From an uncultured Oscillospiraceae bacterium (lineage in GTDB: Bacteria > Bacillota > Clostridia > Oscillospirales > Acutalibacteraceae), in assembly GCA_900555545.1 (NCBI GenBank), contig USLQ01000041.1:1-7653 (forward strand): DNA of 7,653 bases. Direction: 5' to 3'. Both the position numbers and the translations under genes were made by a program. Of this stretch, positions 1 through 6,589 are shown piece by piece. Within the stretch, counting starts at the first letter, position 1. Each line of letters opens with the position of its first letter. The notes under the pieces are model-generated. The model was given only the letters and a program-made list of their open reading frames with translations. It was not told the origin of the DNA and made no database searches.

Positions 1-1045
1 GCGCGATATTGCCTCCAAAAACAACTGCATTATGGATGGGCGCGACATCGCGACAGTGGTGCTTCCGAATGCTGATGTGAAAATTTTCCTCACTGCTTCA
101 GCGGAGGAGCGGGCGCGGCGCCGCTATCAGGAGCTGGCGGCCCGTGGGGAACAGGTCACATTTGAAGAAGTGCTGGCCGACCAGAAGCAGCGGGATTATA
201 ACGACTCGCACCGAGCCACTGCGCCGCTCAAGCAGGCGGTGGATGCCGTGCTGGTGGATACCACCGGGAAGGATTTTGATACGTCCGTAGCGCTGGTGGA
301 GTCCGTGATTCGCGAACGGCTTGCAAAACCGGCATCCAAAGAATCTGCTACAAGGGCGGAAAGGACAAAGGCGGAGAAGCAGCCGCAGGAAAAGGTGAAG
401 TATAATTTTAAAAAGTACACGACGCGTGCCTTTTATATCATCGCCATGCCTTTTACTTGGCTCACCTGTAAACTGCTGTACCGCATCACCTATATCGGCA
501 AGCAGAATGTACCCAAAAAGGGCAAGCTGATCATCGCCGCGAATCATATCAGCGGCTGGGATCCCGTGTTCGTAGGCTCGGCAATGGTCCGTGTGATCCA
601 CGCCATGGCCAAGGAAGAGATCTTCCGCAACTGGTTTGTCAAGGCCGTCGTCACCGGGCTCAATGCGTTCCCGGTCAGCCGCGGCTCAAGCGACAGGCGA
701 GCCTTTGAATATGCGCTCGAGTTGCTCCGGCGCGATAAGGTACTGGGCATCTTTCCTGAGGGGATGCGTTCCAAGGATTATAAACCCGGCAAGGGAAAAT
801 CCGGGATTGCGTTGATTGCGGCGATGACGGGAGCCGATGTTGTTCCGGTGGCCATCTATTCCGGGGGTAAACCGGTGCGGGCGTTCCGCACGCACGTGAT
901 TGTGGAGTTTGGCCCCGTGATCCGCAATGAGGAGCTCGGACTGACGGACGGGAAAAAGGCGAGCGAACTGCGCGGCGCCACCCGCCTGATTATGGACCGA
1001 ATTAAGGAGATGTGGGATAAAATTGATGAAAATCACGCTCGCTGA
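1..1045 (+). CDS. cmk-plsC: Cytidylate kinase / 1-acylglycerol-3-phosphate acyltransferase fusion (5' end outside window)
   Basis: The frame is open from base 2, so the start lies upstream; 347 residues are visible. The first ~107 are the C-terminal part of (d)CMP kinase, which phosphorylates CMP/dCMP with ATP. They include the DGRDI motif (bases 35-49) and the RDYNDSHR segment followed by PLKQAVDA that shapes the CMP site and lid. A charged Lys/Glu-rich linker (about 320-410) leads into a PlsC domain of ~210 aa, which acylates lysophosphatidic acid to phosphatidic acid at the inner face of the membrane. That domain shows the catalytic NHxxxxD motif (NHISGWD, 542-562), FPVSRG, FPEG (752-763) and the VPVAI block. 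A hydrophobic stretch (FYIIAMPFTWLTCKLLY) before motif I probably anchors the domain. I see no Shine-Dalgarno plus start at the junction, so a true fusion is likely. The gene overlaps ispH by 20 nt, which suggests translational coupling. Linked cmk, plsC, ispH and rpsA genes are typical of clostridia; the fusion of the first two is less usual. Confidence 0.93.
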   Translation, partial: RDIASKNNCIMDGRDIATVVLPNADVKIFLTASAEERARRRYQELAARGEQVTFEEVLADQKQRDYNDSHRATAPLKQAVDAVLVDTTGKDFDTSVALVESVIRERLAKPASKESATRAERTKAEKQPQEKVKYNFKKYTTRAFYIIAMPFTWLTCKLLYRITYIGKQNVPKKGKLIIAANHISGWDPVFVGSAMVRVIHAMAKEEIFRNWFVKAVVTGLNAFPVSRGSSDRRAFEYALELLRRDKVLGIFPEGMRSKDYKPGKGKSGIALIAAMTGADVVPVAIYSGGKPVRAFRTHVIVEFGPVIRNEELGLTDGKKASELRGATRLIMDRIKEMWDKIDENHAR

Positions 1046-3047
1046 GACAGCTGGTTTCTGTTTTGGGGTTGACAGAGCCGTCAATATGGTTTATTCTCTT
1101 TTAGATGAGGGGAAAAAAGTTTGTACCCTGGGTCCCATCATTCACAATCCACAGGTAGTGGATGATCTGAAGTCGCGCGGTGTCACCATTGTGGAGACGC
1201 CGGAGCAGGCGCCGGATGATGCCGTCCTGGTGGTGCGCACGCACGGTGTGACCAAGGCGGTCATGGATGAGATCAACCGCCGTTCTCTCACCTGTGCCAA
1301 CGCGACGTGTCCCTTTGTCCAAAAGATCCATCGGATCGTCTCCGACGCCACGGTCAACGGGAGCACGGTTCTGATTGCAGGGGATCCCAATCACCCCGAG
1401 GTGATCGGCATCAAGGGGCACTGCCATGGGGAGACTTATGTCTTCCGGAATCTGGAAGAGCTGGAGAAAATCGTCTCGGAGCATCCCGAACTGGCTCAAA
1501 AGAGCCTTTGCGCCGTCGCGCAGACGACTTTTAGCGTGCAGCAGTGGCAAAAATGTGTTAAAAAAATAAAATTGGTATATACAAACGCCGTCGTTTTTGA
1601 TACAATATGTAATGCAACCGAAGAAAGACAGGCGGAAGCGGTCAAACTGTCGCAGGAATGCGACAGGATGCTCATCATCGGCGGCCGCCAGAGCTCCAAC
1701 ACGGCCAAGCTCAAAAGCGTGTGCGAGCCAAACTGCCCGACGGATCTGATCGAGACGGCGGAGGAACTGCACGGGATCGATTTTACCGGTTGCCGTCATT
1801 TGGGCGTTACTGCGGGGGCCTCAACTCCCGCTCGCATTATAAAGGAGGTACTCGAAACCATGTCCGAAATCATTAATGAAACCAACTCAGCCGTTGAAAC
1901 GAATGCGGCGGCACCACAGGAAACTGAAAAGGAGGAAGCCGCGAAGTCGTTCGATGAGATGAGCTTTTCCGAGGCACTTGAAGAGTCGCTCAAGTCCATG
2001 AACAGCGACCAGAAGGTGCACGGCGTTGTGGTGGGCATTTCCCCCAGCGAGATACAGGTAGACATCAATCGCAAGCACGCCGGCTACATTCCGCTGAGCG
2101 AATACTCCAACGATCCCAACGTCGATCCGCTTAAGGAGGTCAAGATCGGCGATGAGATGGATCTCATCATCATGAAGACAAACGACGCCGAGGGCACTGT
2201 AATGCTCTCCAAGCGCCGTTATGACGCCACCAAGTCCTGGGATGCGATTGTCAAGGCACATGAGGAGGATGCTGTCCTCGAAGGCACTGTGACCGACGTT
2301 GTCCGCGGTGGCGTGCTGGCGGATGTCCAGGGTTCCCGTGTGTTCATCCCGGCTTCCCTCGCCACAGCTTCCCGCAACGACCCGCTCGAGGGCCTGCTGA
2401 AGCAGAAGGTGCAGTTCCACATCATCGATATTGACAAGCGCCGCAGGCGCGCCGTCGGTTCCGTGCGTGCGGTGCTCCGCGAGCAGCGCAAGGCGCTTGA
2501 GGACAAGTTCTGGGAGCAGGCGGAGATTGGCCAGAAGTATACCGGCGTTGTCAAGTCCCTCACCTCCTATGGCGCATTTGTCGACATTGGCGGTGTGGAT
2601 GGCATGATCCACATCTCCGAGCTCTCCTGGAGCCGCATCAAGCACCCGTCCGAGGTCGTCAATGTCGGCGATACGGTCGAGGTTTACATCAAGGATCTTG
2701 ATCCTGAGAAGCGGAAGATTTCCCTTGGCTTCAAAAAGGCGGAGGACAACCCGTGGGAGATCCTGCGCAGGGATTACCCGGTTGGAACCGTTGTCGAGGC
2801 CAAGATCGTCGGCCTGACGGCGTTCGGCGCATTCGCGCAGATCATCCCGGGGATCGACGGCCTGATCCATATCTCCCAGTTGGCGGATCGCCGTGTGGAG
2901 AAGCCGCAGGATGTTGTCAAGGTGGGCGACGTTGTCAAGGTGAAGATCACGGAGATCGACTTTGACAAGAAGCGTGTCAGCCTCTCCATGCGCGCCCTCA
3001 TCGAGGATGGCGCAGCCGAGGCGGACGAGGCAGAGGACGCGGAGTAA
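1026..3047 (+). CDS. ispH-rpsA: 4-hydroxy-3-methylbut-2-enyl diphosphate reductase fused to ribosomal protein S1
   Basis: The product is 673 aa. Residues 1-278 are IspH (LytB), the Fe-S enzyme that reduces HMBPP to IPP/DMAPP in the last step of the MEP isoprenoid pathway. The three cluster cysteines are C12 (GFCFGV), C95 (NATCPF) and C195 (DTICNAT). H40, H73 (THGV), H123/E125 (NHPEV), T167 and the SSN at 223-225 match the substrate-binding residues. Residues 279-673 are ribosomal protein S1, with an acidic N-terminal stretch, four S1 RNA-binding domains (about 328-397, 414-480, 502-570, 586-656; [20 protein letters not shown] is typical) and an acidic tail. The fusion class is known in clostridia. 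ATG 1026 is preferred because it puts the first cysteine at residue 12, as in standalone IspH; an in-frame TTG at 1023 is the alternative. The best upstream Shine-Dalgarno (AAGGAG, 1004-1009) is rather far away. An internal start at 1860 may also yield free S1. Confidence 0.96.
   Translation: MKITLAETAGFCFGVDRAVNMVYSLLDEGKKVCTLGPIIHNPQVVDDLKSRGVTIVETPEQAPDDAVLVVRTHGVTKAVMDEINRRSLTCANATCPFVQKIHRIVSDATVNGSTVLIAGDPNHPEVIGIKGHCHGETYVFRNLEELEKIVSEHPELAQKSLCAVAQTTFSVQQWQKCVKKIKLVYTNAVVFDTICNATEERQAEAVKLSQECDRMLIIGGRQSSNTAKLKSVCEPNCPTDLIETAEELHGIDFTGCRHLGVTAGASTPARIIKEVLETMSEIINETNSAVETNAAAPQETEKEEAAKSFDEMSFSEALEESLKSMNSDQKVHGVVVGISPSEIQVDINRKHAGYIPLSEYSNDPNVDPLKEVKIGDEMDLIIMKTNDAEGTVMLSKRRYDATKSWDAIVKAHEEDAVLEGTVTDVVRGGVLADVQGSRVFIPASLATASRNDPLEGLLKQKVQFHIIDIDKRRRRAVGSVRAVLREQRKALEDKFWEQAEIGQKYTGVVKSLTSYGAFVDIGGVDGMIHISELSWSRIKHPSEVVNVGDTVEVYIKDLDPEKRKISLGFKKAEDNPWEILRRDYPVGTVVEAKIVGLTAFGAFAQIIPGIDGLIHISQLADRRVEKPQDVVKVGDVVKVKITEIDFDKKRVSLSMRALIEDGAAEADEAEDAE
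1578..1606 (+). promoter_or_regulatory. Candidate intragenic promoter for the S1 part
   Basis: TATACA (1578-1583) and TACAAT (1601-1606) are separated by 17 nt, and a TG one base before the -10 (1598-1599) makes an extended -10. The -35 matches TTGACA at 4 of 6 positions and the -10 matches TATAAT at 5 of 6. The site lies in a markedly AT-rich patch (1551-1610, 15 G+C of 60) inside an otherwise GC-rich gene. Transcription would start near 1613, about 250 nt before the internal ATG of the S1 part. The match is seen in the sequence; promoter activity is inferred. Confidence 0.4.
1841..1862 (+). promoter_or_regulatory. Internal ribosome binding site and in-frame start at the IspH/S1 junction
   Basis: AAAGGAGG (1841-1848) is followed 11 nt later by ATG (1860-1862), in frame with the long ORF. 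The ATG falls exactly where the IspH domain ends (after [14 protein letters not shown]) and an acidic, S1-like N-terminus begins (MSEIINETN). The site could initiate a free S1 protein of 395 aa. It is a far better Shine-Dalgarno than the one serving the ispH start itself. Confidence 0.6.
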
Positions 3048-3076
3048 TCCGGTATAAGATCTGATATCAGTTGATT

Positions 3077-3111
3077 AAATCGGTGTTGCAGTAAGCAACA
3101 CCGATTTTTTT
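3077..3111 (+). terminator. Rho-independent terminator after ispH-rpsA
   Basis: The 12-bp perfect stem AATCGGTGTTGC / GCAACACCGATT (3078-3089 and 3095-3106) has a 5-nt loop and is followed by T's up to 3111, giving seven T's in a row from 3105. It sits 30 nt after the stop codon and should end the housekeeping transcription unit. Confidence 0.93.
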
Positions 3112-3172
3112 GTGTATATAATTGTATAATATTCATTGTTGTGTGTTTTACACAGAATGATGCGCAAAACCT

Positions 3173-3221
3173 TGTTGATTAATATCATTTACATTATGCT
3201 ATTTTTGTGGTATTATCAACA
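3173..3221 (+). repeat. Imperfect inverted repeat in the cassette leader
   Basis: TGTTGAT-T-AATA (3173-3184) pairs with TATTATCAACA (3211-3221): 11 base pairs with one bulged T and a 26-nt loop. The left arm overlaps the TTGTTG hexamer and the right arm lies just past the start point expected from TATGCT. It could be a pair of operator half-sites or an RNA leader hairpin. No T-tract follows directly, so it is not a plain terminator. Confidence 0.35.
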
Positions 3222-3277
3222 TGAAATCAGACAAATTGTTTATTTTTTTAAATGTAATTATCCAAGAGGTGATACCG

Positions 3278-3321
3278 ATGTTTTATTTAGTGGGTCGATG
3301 AACAAATTGAGTGAAGAATAA
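3278..3321 (+). other. Two overlapping mini-ORFs upstream of the secreted-protein gene
   Basis: MFYLVGR (3278-3301) has a plausible ribosome binding site, AAGAGGTG (3264-3271), six bases upstream. Its TGA overlaps the ATG of MNKLSEE (3298-3321) in an ATGA arrangement. The TAA of the second adjoins the AGAGGAG Shine-Dalgarno of the 134-aa gene. The spacing suggests leader peptides that could couple translation to the next gene. With seven codons each, coincidence cannot be excluded. Confidence 0.2.
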
Positions 3322-3336
3322 AGAGGAGAATTAACA

Positions 3337-3741
3337 ATGAAAAAAACAAAAAAATTAACCGGAATCGTTGCTGCTGGATTGTCGCTTTGTATCTCTGCTG
3401 CGCTGATGGCGGGGGCTGCTGACTTTTATAAGGCAGGGTATGATCTTGAAATCACAAAAGATATGGACAATACTTATAGCTCGTTGTTGCAGGGGGCCAA
3501 ACAGGTTAAGTATAAGGGCGGTAATTATAGTTCTTCTGATCAGACCATGACTCTGAAAGTCAAAAAGTTGAAAAAGGGAATATTTTTTACAGATGTTAAC
3601 AAGAAAGCCAAACCCGGTGAGGCAATTCCTGAAGGATATTCAACTGAGGAGAATGACGCCAGGTCGTGGGAGCTGTCATTGCATGCGTCGGGTTTAGGTA
3701 GCGATGTGAATGGCTGGGGGTCTATGATAAGTGTCAAATAA
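3337..3741 (+). CDS. Small secreted protein of unknown family (possible exported effector/bacteriocin-like product)
   Basis: The product is 134 aa and I do not recognise its family. It begins with a Sec signal peptide: basic MKKTKK, a hydrophobic core at about 7-24 and an Ala-x-Ala site (A25-G-A27), giving a mature protein of ~107 aa starting ADFYKAGY. The mature part has no cysteine, is polar, and carries a lysine-rich, strand-like middle (TLKVKKLKKGIFF, about 72-84) and a Trp/Gly-containing C-terminus (SWELSLHASGLGSDVNGWG). It looks like a small beta-rich extracellular protein. C18 is not in a good lipobox, so a lipoprotein is unlikely. The start is well supported by AGAGGAG (3322-3328), eight bases before ATG. 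It is the first gene of a cassette with an ABC transporter and is separated from it by a strong hairpin, as for products needed in excess of their transporter. The layout recalls lactococcin-972-type loci, but I see no clear sequence match, so the function stays open. Confidence 0.85.
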   Translation: MKKTKKLTGIVAAGLSLCISAALMAGAADFYKAGYDLEITKDMDNTYSSLLQGAKQVKYKGGNYSSSDQTMTLKVKKLKKGIFFTDVNKKAKPGEAIPEGYSTEENDARSWELSLHASGLGSDVNGWGSMISVK

Positions 3742-3755
3742 GTAGTGAGTCCGTA

Positions 3756-3783
3756 ATGTGATGGGGATTTTTCCCCATCACAT
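3756..3783 (+). promoter_or_regulatory. Perfect 12-bp stem-loop between secreted-protein gene and transporter genes
   Basis: ATGTGATGGGGA (3756-3767) and TCCCCATCACAT (3772-3783) are exact inverse complements around a TTTT loop. The sequence after it (GGTTAAATGAGG) has no T-tract, so it is not a standard terminator. It lies 14 nt after the stop of the 134-aa gene and 22 nt before the permease start. It most likely protects the upstream mRNA 3' end or partially attenuates read-through, so that the small protein is made in excess of the transporter. The structure is seen; the role is inferred. Confidence 0.75.
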
Positions 3784-3805
3784 GGTTAAATGAGGGGGCT
3801 TAGGT

Positions 3806-5722
3806 ATGTTGAAAAAAACATGGTTGATGCTTATTAGAGACAAAGTTTTAATATTATTGATTGCTTGTTTTTCAATTTTATCCACCGTGATTTGTATTAT
3901 CATGGGCGCCTTTTTTATTCGTCCTTATATGGGACAACGGGAAATGGCGGGCACTTTTCACTTGAATTTTGTTCTAATATTCTCTGCTATTTTTTTACTA
4001 TTCTTTATGTTTATAGCATACGAGTTTTTTACACGTACAAAATCTTGTGGTTTGCAGGAATGTCTGGTATCAACAAAGACGGGAGAACTTAAGATAATTA
4101 TTTGTCAGGTGTTCGTTTTGGGCTGTACATTATTTTTGTCAGCATTCCTGATTGCTTTAACTGTAATTGTTGTATATTTTTTTGATATTACAAAAAATCC
4201 TGATTTTCTACTGTTCAGTATCAGGGCGGTACTGCATTACCTGTTCTTAGTTCCGCTGGCCGGGATCTTTTTTGCGCTGCTTGCCTCCAGAATCAAGCGC
4301 CGGTCAGCCGCGTACGTGATGATGATCTTGTTTGCCATCTTAAATCTCGGGTATATCAGCGCGCTGTATGACAGTATGTATCAAATGACCGGGATTGACT
4401 GTGCGCCGTTTATGCGCTTGTTCGCAATGACGCCCAATGTCATGCAGTATGTTCCTGATGAATATTATGTTGTACCGCTGTGCTCCTATCAATATTTTGC
4501 AATATTCTTCTGGATTTTTCTTTCTGTTGCCTGTACATTGTTCTTGCTTCAAAAAAATCATACATTCCGCAAGTTTGTGGCTCCTTCTGCTGTTGCCGCA
4601 GGATGTGTGGTGCTTTTTGTACTCACAATACTTCCAGCATCGGACATGTCTATGGAGGTTTTTGGAGAAAAGTCGGATTGGGACTATTACACGGTGGATA
4701 ACCAGAAACATGAGGATGCCGGTTACGGAGTGACACAGTATGACATGAACTTGAAGCTGGGACGGCAGCTGAAAGCGAATGTCTCAATGTCCCTATCCGA
4801 CTCTGGATTACCGGAATACAAGATGACGCTTTATCATGGCTATAAGCTCCAAAAGGTATTCGATCAGGCTGGAAATCCACTCGATTATTACCGTGAGGGA
4901 GACTATATTACCGTTAAAAATCCTGGTGGGCTTACAAAAATCAATTTACAGTATTCGGGCTATCATTCGGTGTTTTATAGCAATTCGCAGGCTGTCTACC
5001 TGCCAGGGATGTTTCCGTATTATCCGATTCCCGGTTTTGAAGAAATATACGTTGATAATTCTTATGTCATGGAGCCTCCCAAAGAGACATCCCTGTTTTC
5101 GGTTTGTGTTCAAGCGCCTTATCACGTGTACTCCAATTTGCACGGCGATCAGAATTCGTTTGCGGGTGAGTCCAACGGCGTCACGCTGATCTCCGGATTT
5201 TTGACGGAGCTGCAATCGGATGACCTGTATTATCTTGATTCTGCGCTCAATACAACGCAGGAAGACAAAGTGAATCTGCTTCGTGAGAGCGGCGTTGCTT
5301 CCATGCCGGAAGTTGCGGGTAAAATGATAATCGCTATGCCGCACCATGTACAGTACCAAACAGAACGCGGAAATATATTTTTTTCTGATCATATTTTAAC
5401 AAGTTCTTTGTCCTCAATTAAAGAGGACTGGATGTATCACAATATGCCGGAAGAAAAGCGTCTGTTGTCTGAATGTTTGGAGTATATGCCGGAGGAAGGA
5501 TTTGATGAAGAGTTTTTGGATGATTTGAAAAATTATAATATCTCAAGAGATGTTCGGATGATGGAACTGTTCCAAAAACTGGTTCAGCTCCAAAGCTACT
5601 GCGATGCGGAAGAATTAGCGGTGGATTGTATGACTTTTTTGTATGATTTCTCTGATATGCGCAGCCCGACGGAATTTATTGATTCGAAAATTGAATCGTA
5701 TCATCTGAATGCTTCTGATTAG
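3806..5722 (+). CDS. ABC-2-like permease with C-terminal M1-aminopeptidase-like ectodomain
   Basis: The product is 638 aa. About seven hydrophobic segments can be seen (roughly 14-38, 53-74, 98-125, 139-161, 168-188, 228-248, 258-277). A basic N-terminus (MLKKTWLMLIRDK) implies N-in, so residues ~280-638 face outside. This ectodomain has the feel of the N-terminal beta domain of M1 aminopeptidases: KVFDQAGNPLDYYREGDYI, then INLQYSGYH, AVYLPGMFPYYPIPGFEEIYV (397-417) and GVTLISGFLTE. Permeases fused to M1-type domains are known in other bacteria, but I find no HExxH zinc motif, so it would be a non-catalytic, truncated version acting in binding or sensing. The C-terminus (541-632) is acidic and looks helical. 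ATG 3806 is preceded by GAGGGGG (3792-3798), an unusual ribosome binding site with suitable spacing. The next gene is the ATPase, 21 nt downstream. The first ~400 nt are very AT-rich and GC then rises sharply near 4200. The 7-TM-plus-ectodomain order differs from the 7-TM immunity protein of lactococcin 972 loci. The transport substrate is unknown. Confidence 0.8.
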   Translation: MLKKTWLMLIRDKVLILLIACFSILSTVICIIMGAFFIRPYMGQREMAGTFHLNFVLIFSAIFLLFFMFIAYEFFTRTKSCGLQECLVSTKTGELKIIICQVFVLGCTLFLSAFLIALTVIVVYFFDITKNPDFLLFSIRAVLHYLFLVPLAGIFFALLASRIKRRSAAYVMMILFAILNLGYISALYDSMYQMTGIDCAPFMRLFAMTPNVMQYVPDEYYVVPLCSYQYFAIFFWIFLSVACTLFLLQKNHTFRKFVAPSAVAAGCVVLFVLTILPASDMSMEVFGEKSDWDYYTVDNQKHEDAGYGVTQYDMNLKLGRQLKANVSMSLSDSGLPEYKMTLYHGYKLQKVFDQAGNPLDYYREGDYITVKNPGGLTKINLQYSGYHSVFYSNSQAVYLPGMFPYYPIPGFEEIYVDNSYVMEPPKETSLFSVCVQAPYHVYSNLHGDQNSFAGESNGVTLISGFLTELQSDDLYYLDSALNTTQEDKVNLLRESGVASMPEVAGKMIIAMPHHVQYQTERGNIFFSDHILTSSLSSIKEDWMYHNMPEEKRLLSECLEYMPEEGFDEEFLDDLKNYNISRDVRMMELFQKLVQLQSYCDAEELAVDCMTFLYDFSDMRSPTEFIDSKIESYHLNASD

Positions 5723-5743
5723 TGTGGAGGAGGCGCGAAAACT

Positions 5744-6589
5744 ATGCTTGAAATTAAAGATTTGAATAAAAACTTTGGGAAAAAGACGGTTTTGGATCAT
5801 TTCAGTTTTGTCTTTCATCCGGGCGTATATGGGTTGCTTGGCCCAAACGGAGCGGGTAAAACCACTTTCCTGCGGTGTGTCACTCGCGTCTACCCTATAA
5901 AAAAAGATACTATCTTTTTCAATGGAAGAGATGCGGCGCGGGACGCGGACTACCTTTCGAATATCGGTTATCTGCCGCAAAAATTTGGCGCTTTTAAAGA
6001 GCTGAAGGTGCGCGAGATGATGCAGATGATGGCCGCAATCAAAGAGCTTGACCGTAGGGAGACGGGGCAGGCAATCGATGAGGCACTGCATCTGGTTAAT
6101 CTGACAGAGGAATCGGGGAAAAAGATCGGCGCGCTATCCGGCGGAATGATCCGGCGGCTCGGGATTGCACAGGCGTTGCTTGGGAATCCTCAATTGCTCG
6201 TTTTTGACGAGCCGACTTCCGGTCTGGATCCGGAGGAGCGCCTGCGGTTTAAAAATATTATCTCGCAGATCAAGGGGGATCGCGTTGTTATTATTTCAAC
6301 CCACATCGTTGAGGATGTGGAGGCAGTTTGTGATCAGGTCGCCGTGATGCGCGAAAAAAATATTCTCTGCGCCGGAACTTGTGAGGAGATTGAGAACCGG
6401 GCCGATGGCAAAGTGTATATTCTTCCGGAGCGTGAGCTCGGAAACATACGAGAGACTTACCATATCCAAAAATATTATGAGAGAGAGGGGGAAAAGTATG
6501 CCAAAATTCTTTGCAGTAGTTCTCTGCCATATGAAAAAGGGAAACCGAATGTAGAGGATGGTTACATATGTTTATTAAAAGGAGTTTAA
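5744..6589 (+). CDS. ABC transporter ATP-binding protein
   Basis: The product is 281 aa, the nucleotide-binding subunit that hydrolyses ATP to drive the flanking permeases at the cytoplasmic membrane. It has Walker A GPNGAGKTT (33-41), Q-loop YLPQK (Q79), signature LSGGM (131-135), Walker B LLVFDEP (D155, E156), D-loop SGLD and switch histidine H187 (STHIVED). The order and spacing fit the DrrA/CcmA-like ABC-2 exporter class (drug, antibiotic or bacteriocin export/immunity). After ~215 a C-terminal extension of ~65 residues with no motif I recognise follows. The start has a strong ribosome binding site, GGAGGAGG (5726-5733), 10 nt before ATG. The gene lies 21 nt after the large permease and overlaps the small permease by 22 nt, so the three very probably form one complex. 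All catalytic motifs are intact. Confidence 0.94.
   Translation: MLEIKDLNKNFGKKTVLDHFSFVFHPGVYGLLGPNGAGKTTFLRCVTRVYPIKKDTIFFNGRDAARDADYLSNIGYLPQKFGAFKELKVREMMQMMAAIKELDRRETGQAIDEALHLVNLTEESGKKIGALSGGMIRRLGIAQALLGNPQLLVFDEPTSGLDPEERLRFKNIISQIKGDRVVIISTHIVEDVEAVCDQVAVMREKNILCAGTCEEIENRADGKVYILPERELGNIRETYHIQKYYEREGEKYAKILCSSSLPYEKGKPNVEDGYICLLKGV

Larger units (their letters stand above)
3112..3336 (+). promoter_or_regulatory. AT-rich leader/promoter region of the secreted-protein/ABC cassette
   Basis: This stretch between the rpsA terminator and the small secreted-protein gene is very AT-rich (14 G+C of 60 in 3181-3240). Two perfect TATAAT hexamers occur (3117-3122 and 3125-3130), but neither has a convincing -35 at 16-18 nt. 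A weaker pair, TTGTTG (3172-3177) and TATGCT (3195-3200), has the ideal 17-nt spacing. A small palindrome TGTGT-TTT-ACACA (3142-3154) lies just downstream of the second TATAAT. A cassette promoter is required here because the upstream unit ends in a strong terminator, but I cannot decide which hexamers serve it. Confidence 0.4.

Noticed and set aside
320..420. Independent start for the PlsC domain
   Set aside because: No Shine-Dalgarno followed by a start codon is visible in the linker, unlike at the IspH/S1 junction.
1887..2870. Long antisense open frame opposite rpsA (327 codons)
   Set aside because: It mirrors the codon periodicity of the GC-rich S1 gene, has no recognisable domain, and the + strand gene is certain.
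3061..3070. CTGATATCAG perfect palindrome before the terminator
   Set aside because: It is ten bases with no loop and no context between a stop codon and a terminator, so probably chance.
3136..3321. 61-codon open frame (TTG start) in the cassette leader
   Set aside because: It has a weak TTG start, no ribosome binding site, a low-complexity AT-driven hydrophobic translation, and it runs across the inverted repeat and promoter-like elements.
3337..3420. Lipoprotein signal around C18
   Set aside because: LSLC has leucine where a lipobox needs Gly/Ala/Ser, and a good Ala-x-Ala signal peptidase I site lies downstream.
3337..3741. Assignment of the small protein as a lactococcin-972 bacteriocin
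   Set aside because: Only the gene order and secretion signal are similar. I cannot see the family's sequence features, and the membrane partner has a different topology.
4643..5719. Active metallopeptidase in the permease ectodomain
   Set aside because: There is no HExxH motif or distal glutamate pattern anywhere in residues 280-638.
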